A stretch of 38,198 nt of DNA from positions 1 to 38,198 of the forward strand of contig NZ_CALPDF010000044.1 in the NCBI RefSeq assembly GCF_943193175.1, in the 5' to 3' direction. The stretch is from Neobacillus muris. GTDB taxonomy: Bacteria; Bacillota; Bacilli; Bacillales; Cytobacillaceae. Under the pieces are notes generated by a model, which saw only the letters and a list, made by a program, of their open reading frames with translations, ran no database searches and was not told the DNA's origin. Shown in pieces: positions 32,521-38,198 of this stretch (within the stretch, counting starts at the first letter, position 1; every line of letters begins with the position of its first letter). Both the position numbers and the translations under genes were made by a program.

Positions 32521-33003
32521 ATGAATGTTGAAGTAAGAGAGGCAACAGAATACGAAGTGGGAGCTGCTCATCATATCATGTTAGAAGCATTTGAAGAATA
32601 TCGGTATTTGAATGTTCCATCCAGTGCGATAAACGAATCTCTTACATATGTTTTAAACCAATATCGCATGGGAAAGGAAAAAGTGCTTTTATGTTTGGTT
32701 CACGGGACACCTCTTGGTTCATTGAGATTTTCGATTAACGAGAACGGTCTATATTTTCTGCGGGTATCCGTGCCTCCGTATGCAAGGGGAAGAGGACTGG
32801 CTAAAACCATGCTGGCATGGCTCGAGAACTATGCCATTTCTACTAATCTTTCAAAATTGGAATGCCGAGTAAGAATGTCATTGCCCCAGAATGTTCACTT
32901 GTATCAATCATTAGGGTACAGGGCAGTAAAAGAGGAGACTGTTACCAATCCAAATGGCTTTGATGTGAAAACGGTTGTGATGGAAAAGAGGCTGTCCTAC
33001 TAA
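32521..33003 (+). CDS. GNAT family N-acetyltransferase
   Basis: 160 residues. Motif A is FLRVSVPPYARGRGLAKTMLAWL with the acetyl-CoA loop RGRGLA; motif B is NVHLYQSLGYRAVKEETV. Substrate unknown. The leader holds a consensus -10 TATAAT (about 32459-32464) with a weak -35 (TTAAAA). Confidence 0.88.
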   Translation: MNVEVREATEYEVGAAHHIMLEAFEEYRYLNVPSSAINESLTYVLNQYRMGKEKVLLCLVHGTPLGSLRFSINENGLYFLRVSVPPYARGRGLAKTMLAWLENYAISTNLSKLECRVRMSLPQNVHLYQSLGYRAVKEETVTNPNGFDVKTVVMEKRLSY

Positions 33004-33016
33004 TCATGTATTGTTT

Positions 33017-33061
33017 GCCTGTATTCTTGGGAAGCTTTCCCTTGAAACCAGGCTTTTTTTA
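33017..33061 (+). terminator. Intrinsic terminator after the GNAT gene
   Basis: GCCTG pairs with CAGGC around an inner stem GGGAA/TTCCC, followed by eight T. Confidence 0.85.
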
Positions 33062-33110
33062 TTTTTGTTAAAACCGATGGGGAGAGGAAATTTTTTTGAG
33101 GAGTCAGTTA

Positions 33111-33188
33111 ATGATTTTTCCAAAATATTTCCTCAAATTTTGTGATGAGAGAGGATATTTCGTCTTGAGAAACGATTTAGGCAAATGA
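33111..33188 (+). CDS. Possible 25-residue small ORF upstream of proH
   Basis: ATG 33111 is preceded by GAGGAG at 7 bases. The peptide begins MIFPKYFLKFCDERGYFVLR, basic and aromatic. It lies before the proH promoter, so it is not an obvious leader peptide. Support is only the ribosome binding site; it may be chance. Confidence 0.3.
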   Translation: MIFPKYFLKFCDERGYFVLRNDLGK

Positions 33189-33251
33189 CCGGCTGTATTG
33201 TGCCAGATGCTCACTAATTGAATGGAATACACATAAATTTCCATTTTTCCC

Positions 33252-33279
33252 TTGATATTCAATCTGAGCGTGTTACCAT
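33252..33279 (+). promoter_or_regulatory. Putative SigA promoter of proH
   Basis: -35 TTGATA (33252-33257), spacer 16, -10 TACCAT (33274-33279), about 45 bases before ATG. B. subtilis proHJ is induced by high osmolarity from a SigA promoter, so a suboptimal -10 fits. No T-box leader is visible here. Confidence 0.5.
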
Positions 33280-33324
33280 AAGGGCATTGGAAAATAGAAC
33301 AATATACAAACAAGGAGAGATTGC

Positions 33325-34191
33325 ATGATTGATAAAAAGACAATTGCGTTTATTGGGGCAGGATCGATGGCAGAAGCGATGATTTCTGGCATAGTTTCGG
33401 CTCAACAAATACCTCCGGGACACATCTTCGTTACGAACCGCGGCAACACCAATCGTTTAAAACAATTAAAAAATCAATACGGAATAAAGGGGTTTCCTCT
33501 AGAGGAACTCAAATTAGACCAAGTTGATGCGATTATCCTCGCCATGAAACCAAAAGATGCAGAAACCTCGTTAAAATCAATAGGACCAATTCTCAAACCC
33601 AATCAACTTATTCTATCCGTTATAGCTGGCATAACGACTTCATTGATTGAACAATTAGTGCCAGACGGCCAGCAGGTCATAAGGGTGATGCCCAACACAT
33701 CCAGTAAAATCGGGGAATCGGCTACAGCGCTTTCCGCAGGTAAATATACGACGAAACAAAATCTTTTGTGGGCAAAGCAATTGCTTGAATGCATTGGGAA
33801 AGTGTACGTCATTTCTGAAAAGCAAATGGATATCTTTACCGGCATCGCAGGCAGCGGACCTGCCTACTTTTATTGCTTTATGGAATACATGGAGAAGGAA
33901 GGAATCAAGGCAGGACTGTCCAAAGTAATCGCCCGCCAAATAATTGCCCAAACCATCCTGGGTGCAGCAAGAATGGTGCAAGAGCAGGAGGATCCTCCGG
34001 AAGTATTGAGGCAAAATATTACTTCACCAAATGGCACAACTGCAGCAGGTCTAAAGGCCTTGCACGAGCACGGCGGGGCAGAAGCGCTTTCTAAAGCGAT
34101 TCTTCAGGCAGCCAATCGTTCCAAGGAAATCAGCTATAAGTTGGAGAAATCTATTCGGCCAGACGGCATAACTACCATTGTTGAGCTTTAA
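33325..34191 (+). CDS. proH: Pyrroline-5-carboxylate reductase (ProH-type)
   Basis: 288 residues, NAD(P)H-dependent last step of proline synthesis. The Rossmann motif IAFIGAGSMAEAMISG lies at 7-22, AMKPKD in the coenzyme region, and the C-terminal dimer/active-site helices include GIAGSGPAYFYCFMEYM and TSPNGTTAAGLKALHEHG. The ribosome binding site is AAGGAGAG. It is followed after 67 bases by a glutamate 5-kinase, the proH-proJ order of the B. subtilis osmostress proline operon. Confidence 0.94.
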   Translation: MIDKKTIAFIGAGSMAEAMISGIVSAQQIPPGHIFVTNRGNTNRLKQLKNQYGIKGFPLEELKLDQVDAIILAMKPKDAETSLKSIGPILKPNQLILSVIAGITTSLIEQLVPDGQQVIRVMPNTSSKIGESATALSAGKYTTKQNLLWAKQLLECIGKVYVISEKQMDIFTGIAGSGPAYFYCFMEYMEKEGIKAGLSKVIARQIIAQTILGAARMVQEQEDPPEVLRQNITSPNGTTAAGLKALHEHGGAEALSKAILQAANRSKEISYKLEKSIRPDGITTIVEL

Positions 34192-34258
34192 CCATCTTGC
34201 AAAGAAATATCTGCCTGAAAGTAAGTTTATTCTTTAAAAACATGAATGGAGTGATTGC

Positions 34259-35398
34259 ATGATCCCGTACCCAAGGCATCCTCAGAGAGTTGCCATAAAA
34301 ATTGGAAGCAGTTCTTTAACAAGCCGCCATGGTGAAATCAGCCGGCGAAAGCTTGAAAAACTAACAGCTGAAATTGCCAATTTGAAAGATGCCGGTTATG
34401 AAGTAGTGCTTGTTTCATCTGGTGCAGTCGCAGCAGGTTACCGGAAACTGGGATGCATGGAACGTCCTAGTACATTGCCTGAAAAACAAGCCGCTGCTTC
34501 TATAGGGCAGGGATTGCTAATAGAATCGTATTCAAAGCTGTTTTTATCGCATGGGTATGTAGCCTCACAAATTTTAATTACGAAAAGTGATTTCTTAGAT
34601 GAGAGTCGCTATAAAAATGTCCGGAATACATTGAATGTTTTGCTAGAAAGGGGCATTGTGCCCATCGTTAATGAAAATGACACGGTTACCATTGACAGAT
34701 TGAGGTTTGGTGATAACGATACTCTATCTGCAAAGGTCGCTGGATTAATCGATGCCCAGATGCTCATCATTTTGTCAGATATCGACGGGCTGTATAATGC
34801 TGATCCAATAAAAAACATCCAGGCCAAACCGATTGAAGTTGTTACGGAAATTACACCTGAAATCGAATCAGCCGCAGGCGGGTCTAGAAGTTCAGTCGGA
34901 ACAGGCGGAATGAAATCCAAAATTGAGGCGGCTAAAATTGCAATGGCTTCTGGCATCACCGTATTCTTAGGAAATGCATCACGTAAAAACATTGTTAGCG
35001 ACGCGTGTTTGGGCAAGGCGAAAGGAACCTACTTTAAACGCATAGATGCATCAGTCAATTTAGATCAAAAGAAAAAATGGATTGCCTTTAATTCAGGGCC
35101 AGAAGGAGAAATCTTGATAGACAAAGAGTCTCAACAAACATTTGTAAAGAGCCGTAAGAGTTTAAGGCTGAATGGTATCCGTCAAATAAACGGACATTTT
35201 AAAGAAGGCTCTGTTATTCGCGTATTGGACATGACAGGGAAGGAAATTGGGCTTGGAGTGGTGAAGCTTTCCTCTATCGAATTGACTAGACTCAAAGATT
35301 TAGAATCTGATAGGAGCAAATTATCGCGATCCATCATGGAATGGGATGATTTTGTTTGCCGATTAGATGTTCCATGTTTAGTTGGCCTTACACATTAA
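34259..35398 (+). CDS. proJ: Glutamate 5-kinase (ProJ-type)
   Basis: 379 residues, first step of proline synthesis. The amino-acid-kinase domain has VAIKIGSSSL, EVVLVSSGAVAAG, NENDTVTIDRLRFGDNDTLSA (glutamate site) and GTGGMKSKIEAAKIA (ATP site). The C-terminal PUA domain spans about 280-365 (GEILIDKESQQ onward). There is no proA in the window, as in B. subtilis proHJ, where ProA of the anabolic operon completes the route. The start is ATG 34259, after a GGAG site. Confidence 0.94.
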   Translation: MIPYPRHPQRVAIKIGSSSLTSRHGEISRRKLEKLTAEIANLKDAGYEVVLVSSGAVAAGYRKLGCMERPSTLPEKQAAASIGQGLLIESYSKLFLSHGYVASQILITKSDFLDESRYKNVRNTLNVLLERGIVPIVNENDTVTIDRLRFGDNDTLSAKVAGLIDAQMLIILSDIDGLYNADPIKNIQAKPIEVVTEITPEIESAAGGSRSSVGTGGMKSKIEAAKIAMASGITVFLGNASRKNIVSDACLGKAKGTYFKRIDASVNLDQKKKWIAFNSGPEGEILIDKESQQTFVKSRKSLRLNGIRQINGHFKEGSVIRVLDMTGKEIGLGVVKLSSIELTRLKDLESDRSKLSRSIMEWDDFVCRLDVPCLVGLTH

Positions 35399-35489
35399 GG
35401 AAGTTAGAAGAATCTTAAGGACATTCATTAAAGAAGTTTAAACTGACAATTGGCAATACAAAGCTGCCCAGTGCTCAGTCCCAAAGCAC

Positions 35490-35507
35490 CTTTAAATAGC
35501 TTTAAAG
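35490..35507 (+). promoter_or_regulatory. Hairpin partly masking the microprotein ribosome binding site
   Basis: CTTTAAA-TAGC-TTTAAAG forms a 7-base stem with a tetraloop. Its 3' arm runs into AAAGGAGGTGATG, the ribosome binding site of the 35-residue gene. A second small stem, GTGCT/AGCAC, lies just upstream (35471-35489). A role in temperature or ionic control is speculation. Confidence 0.45.
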
Positions 35508-35518
35508 GAGGTGATGAC

Positions 35519-35626
35519 ATGGAGGTAAGTTTTACGGATGCAACATGGGCCTGGTTAATGGTGCCGATGCCGCTATTAATCATATTATCCGTCATAACTT
35601 ATTTTGCAGAAAAAGGAGAGGGTTAA
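35519..35626 (+). CDS. Small single-span membrane protein linked to the proline symporter
   Basis: 35 residues, MEVSFTDATWAWLMVPMPLL continuing IILSVITYFAEKGEG. It has a strong ribosome binding site AAAGGAGGTGATG and ATG 35519. A single hydrophobic helix (about 12-29) is flanked by acidic ends. It is missing from normal ORF calls because of its length. Its last codons carry the ribosome binding site of opuE, and its stop is three bases before the opuE start, so expression is coupled. Small accessory proteins are known to precede some sodium/solute symporter genes; this is probably a member of that class, with a role in assembly or activity inferred from location. Confidence 0.8.
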   Translation: MEVSFTDATWAWLMVPMPLLIILSVITYFAEKGEG

Positions 35627-35629
35627 TTA

Positions 35630-37108
35630 ATGAGTATAAGTGCACCTACGTTAACATCCATCATCATTTATTTGGCAGCCATGTGGATTATTGGCTATAT
35701 GGCTGCGAGAATGACGAAAAATTTGAATGACTACGTTCTTGGCGGGAGGCGCCTTAGTGCAGGAGTAGCAGCCTTAAGTGCAGGAAGCTCTGACATGAGC
35801 GGATGGCTGATGCTTGGCCTTCCAGGAGCTGTTTATCTCAGTGGGATGGGTTCCATTTGGCTGCCGATTGGATTAGCGATAGGAGCCTATTTAAACTGGC
35901 AATTTATTGCGAAGCCGCTACGGGTTTATACCAAAGTGGCAAATGATTCGATTACAGTGCCGGATTTTTTTGAAAATCGGTTTCGCGATTCCTCGAAAAT
36001 CCTGCGAGTCATCTCCGCGATTGTTATTCTGGTTTTCTTTACATTCTATACCTCGTCAAGTCTTGTTGGAGGAGCGATCCTATTAGAGCAGTCTTTTGGG
36101 ATGAATTATATTCTTGCACTTTGGATTGGGGCAGCGGTTATTGTTTCCTATACATTCTTTGGAGGTTTCTTAGCTGCCAGTTGGACTGACTTTTTCCAAG
36201 GAATCCTCATGTTCTTAGCGCTTATCGTCATTCCAATCGTTGCCATACACGAACTTGGCGGCTGGCATGATACCGTTCAAAAAATAGGAAATATCAATAC
36301 ATCGTTCCTTAATGTATACTCCGAAGCCACCTTGATTGGTGTAATATCTCTATTAGCATGGGGATTAGGCTATTTTGGACAGCCGCATATTATCGTCCGA
36401 TTTATGGGAATCAAGTCAACTCGAGAAATTCCAAAAGCAAGATTAATCGGTATGGTATGGATGATTATTTCTTTATTTGGTGCCATATTTATTGGTTTTG
36501 CAGGAATTGCCTACTTTGCCAAAACGCCTTTGGAAAATTCAGAAACCGTATTTATCATGTTTTCACAGGTTCTGTTTAATCCATGGGCAGCTGGTTTTCT
36601 ACTCGCAGCCATTCTCTCAGCAATCATGAGTACTGTTGATTCTCAATTACTCGTTTCTTCAAGTGCGTTGGCACAAGATTTTTATAAATCGATCTTTAGG
36701 AGAAACGCTACCAAAAAGGAAGAAATGATTGTTGGCAGAATTGCTGTTCTAGGAATTGCGATTATAGCGATCCTATTAGGATACAATCCGGAAAGTAAGG
36801 TGCTGGAGTTAGTCAGCTATGCCTGGGCAGGATTTGGAGCAGCTTTTGGACCTGTTGTGATTCTAAGTTTGTTCTGGAAAAGAATGACCCGTAATGGCGC
36901 ATTGGCAGGAATCATCGTTGGGGCTTTAACAGTCATTATTTGGGCAAAGTTGTCCGGCGGCATTTTCGATTTATATGAACTCGCTCCGGGTTTCTTGTTT
37001 GGAGCGCTCGCTGTCATTATCGTCAGTCTCCTTGGAAAAGCCCCTTCCAAACAAGTTCAGGAGGAGTATCGTCTATATCGCTCAAAGTTAAAGGAAGCGC
37101 AGGCGTAG
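35630..37108 (+). CDS. opuE: Sodium/proline symporter (OpuE/PutP type)
   Basis: 492 residues, the length of B. subtilis OpuE, about 13 transmembrane helices, SSS family. Diagnostic stretches: GGRRLSAGVAALSAGSSDMSGWLMLGLPG (helix 2), FTFYTSSSLVGGA, AWGLGYFGQPHIIVRFMG and AILSAIMSTVDSQLLVSSSALAQDFYK (sodium/proline site in helix 8 region). It imports proline with Na+, for osmoprotection or nutrition. Being next to proH-proJ supports the osmoadaptive role. ATG 35630 follows AAAAGGAGAGG located in the upstream small gene. Confidence 0.94.
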   Translation: MSISAPTLTSIIIYLAAMWIIGYMAARMTKNLNDYVLGGRRLSAGVAALSAGSSDMSGWLMLGLPGAVYLSGMGSIWLPIGLAIGAYLNWQFIAKPLRVYTKVANDSITVPDFFENRFRDSSKILRVISAIVILVFFTFYTSSSLVGGAILLEQSFGMNYILALWIGAAVIVSYTFFGGFLAASWTDFFQGILMFLALIVIPIVAIHELGGWHDTVQKIGNINTSFLNVYSEATLIGVISLLAWGLGYFGQPHIIVRFMGIKSTREIPKARLIGMVWMIISLFGAIFIGFAGIAYFAKTPLENSETVFIMFSQVLFNPWAAGFLLAAILSAIMSTVDSQLLVSSSALAQDFYKSIFRRNATKKEEMIVGRIAVLGIAIIAILLGYNPESKVLELVSYAWAGFGAAFGPVVILSLFWKRMTRNGALAGIIVGALTVIIWAKLSGGIFDLYELAPGFLFGALAVIIVSLLGKAPSKQVQEEYRLYRSKLKEAQA

Positions 37109-37144
37109 TTTTTTTGACAAGGCTTTTTGAATGGTTTGTTTTAT

Positions 37145-37175
37145 GGCTCCTGGAATCTTACCTAGGAGTCTTTTT
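37145..37175 (+). terminator. Intrinsic terminator after opuE
   Basis: GGCTCCTgG pairs with CcTAGGAGTC (small internal mismatch), followed by five T. Confidence 0.8.
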
Positions 37176-37250
37176 CTTGAAATTATAGGATTACAAATAG
37201 ATCGTACGAGAAAATGAAATAATAATCAAAAAATATAGGAGGCATCATAT

Positions 37251-37895
37251 ATGAAGGTTTTTGTCGTTGGTGCAAATGGCAAAATAGGGCATCACCTTGT
37301 AAGGTTTTTATCAGCCGATAATCAGCATACCGTAAGAGCAATGGTTAGAGAGGAAGAGCAGGGGACTGAATTTCAGCGATTTGGAGCTGAAACGGCTATC
37401 GTTAATTTGGAAGGAGGAGTGGAAGAGATTGCGGACGGGGCAAAGGGGTGCCATGCGATTGTTTTTACAGCCGGCTCCGGAGGACATACAGGTGCTGATA
37501 AAACCCTCCTAGTGGACCTCGATGGGGCGGTCAAGACAATAGAAGCAGCAGAAAAAGTAGGGATTAAAAGATTTATTATGGTCAGCGCTCTCCAAGCGCA
37601 CCGGAGAGAAAACTGGAATAATGCCATTAAACCCTATTATGTTGCTAAACATTATGCTGATAAAATGTTAGAACAAAGCAATTTGACCTATACAATAATT
37701 CGCCCCGGCAGACTGTTAGATAAAACGGGTACAGGAAAAATTTCAATAGCAGAGGATATAAAAAATGGGTCTATATCACGAGAGGATGTGGCCAAAACGA
37801 TTATTGCTTCTTTAAATGAGGGGAATACCTATTACCGCGCATTTGATCTCGTTTCAGGCGATATTCCGATCGGAGAAGCATTAAAGATGTTTTAA
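37251..37895 (+). CDS. yhfK: NAD(P)-binding atypical SDR protein (YhfK-like)
   Basis: 214 residues, the same length as B. subtilis YhfK. The glycine motif is VGANGKIGHHLV at 6-17. VSALQAHRRENW and YYVAKHYADKML supply the Tyr/Lys-like region, and TYTIIRPGRLLD the NmrA-like/atypical SDR feature. Probable NAD(P)H-binding sugar epimerase-like or quinone-reductase-like protein; function unproven. The ribosome binding site is ATAGGAGG. Confidence 0.9.
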   Translation: MKVFVVGANGKIGHHLVRFLSADNQHTVRAMVREEEQGTEFQRFGAETAIVNLEGGVEEIADGAKGCHAIVFTAGSGGHTGADKTLLVDLDGAVKTIEAAEKVGIKRFIMVSALQAHRRENWNNAIKPYYVAKHYADKMLEQSNLTYTIIRPGRLLDKTGTGKISIAEDIKNGSISREDVAKTIIASLNEGNTYYRAFDLVSGDIPIGEALKMF

Positions 37896-37923
37896 GGTTA
37901 TGGAATATGGAAAAAATTGCAGA

Positions 37924-37952
37924 TTGTTCGAAGGGGTAATCGATGGTATTAT
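37924..37952 (+). promoter_or_regulatory. Putative rRNA operon promoter P1
   Basis: -35 TTGTTC (37924-37929), 17-base spacer, -10 TATTAT (37947-37952). Confidence 0.5.
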
Positions 37953-38009
37953 ATAAAAGTCGCTTTTAGAGCGAGTGATTATTTCAACTTGAATAATAAA
38001 AAAATAAAG

Positions 38010-38038
38010 TTGACTTTGAATTTTAATTATGTTAATAT
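38010..38038 (+). promoter_or_regulatory. rRNA operon promoter P2
   Basis: -35 TTGACT (38010-38015), 17-base spacer, -10 TAATAT (38033-38038). It is preceded by an A/T-rich UP-like tract. Tandem P1/P2 promoters are normal for Bacillus rrn operons. Confidence 0.75.
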
Positions 38039-38050
38039 ATTAAATGTCGC

Positions 38051-38084
38051 TTCAGTAAGAAGCTGAAATTGTTCTTTGAAAACT
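38051..38084 (+). promoter_or_regulatory. rRNA leader with hairpin and boxA-like sequence
   Basis: A small stem GCTTC/GAAGC precedes TTGTTCTTTGAAAACT (38069-38084), the leader sequence found upstream of Bacillus 16S genes and linked to Nus-type antitermination. A further ~80 bases lead to the 16S 5' end. Confidence 0.65.
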
Positions 38085-38164
38085 AAACAAACAAAAACGT
38101 CAACAATAAAACATTCGTTTCTTTTGAAATGAAGCCAACGTTATTTTTTATGAGCTATATCAAC

Positions 38165-38198
38165 TTTCTTGGAGAGTTTGATCCTGGCTCAGGACGAA
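38165..38198 (+). rRNA. 16S ribosomal RNA, 5' end (partial)
   Basis: TTTCTTGGAGAGTTTGATCC and the following bases are the universal 5' start of bacterial 16S rRNA. The gene continues past the window. The exact mature end is inferred. Confidence 0.96.

Noticed and set aside
33062..33324. Proline T-box leader before proH
   Set aside because: I see no stem I specifier structure, AG-bulge or TGG(N)ACC T-box sequence; B. subtilis proHJ also lacks one.

Overview
The window reads as chromosome from a Bacillaceae bacterium (Bacillus sensu lato). The case rests on gene content and order: ccpN-yqfL-ppdK, cidR-cidA-cidB, proH-proJ next to an OpuE-type proline symporter, mapB, cardiolipin synthase, yhfK, and strong AGGAGG-type ribosome binding sites almost everywhere. 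The segment lies between two ribosomal RNA operons. It opens with the last bases of a 23S rRNA gene and ends with the first bases of a 16S rRNA gene, all on the + strand. Nearly all genes run in the same direction as the rRNA, as expected for a leading-strand region. I see no prophage, insertion sequence, CRISPR array or conjugative element.

Layout. (1) 1-1148: 23S rRNA 3' end, no recognisable 5S rRNA, then ten tRNAs (Leu, Gly, Leu, Pro, Ala, Met, Ser, Tyr, Trp, Ile). Seven of the ten lack an encoded CCA and three have a C at the anticodon wobble position. (2) 1329-6496: an Fpg/MutM-family DNA glycosylase, then a gluconeogenesis module of the repressor CcpN, the PPDK regulatory kinase/phosphorylase and pyruvate phosphate dikinase. 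(3) 6584-9805: a small conserved-looking protein, a type I toxin-antitoxin-like locus and an SUV3-like RNA helicase. (4) 9944-12907: a tandem pair of PBP4-type D,D-carboxypeptidase paralogues, the first without a signal peptide. (5) 13156-15081: a protein with a HEPN-like N-terminus and a C-terminal CBS-like region, a convergent acidic protein, and a second toxin-antitoxin-like locus. (6) 15304-19445: a glcE-glcF-glcD glycolate oxidase operon. (7) 19664-26556: a serine-rich small protein, cardiolipin synthase, an HSL-type esterase, a DHA2 drug exporter, a second methionine aminopeptidase, a GNAT enzyme and a HAD phosphatase. (8) 26674-28746: the LysR regulator CidR with the holin-like CidA/CidB pair. 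(9) 28910-33003: a beta-hydroxyacid dehydrogenase, a shrunken NirB-like flavoprotein with an unknown partner, an amino-acid permease and a GNAT enzyme. (10) 33325-37175: an osmoadaptation block of proH, proJ, an unlisted 35-residue membrane protein and opuE. (11) 37251-38198: yhfK, then tandem rRNA promoters, a boxA-like leader and the start of 16S rRNA.

The most interesting items are two matching small toxin loci and the 35-residue membrane protein translationally linked to the proline symporter. In each toxin locus a ~30-residue membrane peptide has its ribosome binding site folded into a hairpin, and a convergent antisense RNA with its own promoter and terminator can be drawn. Other items worth a look are the HEPN-CBS protein, the NirB-like protein from which exactly the NADH-binding domain is missing, the eroded tRNA/5S region, and the leaderless PBP4 copy. 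All functional statements come from reading the sequence and from knowledge of the families; no database search was run.
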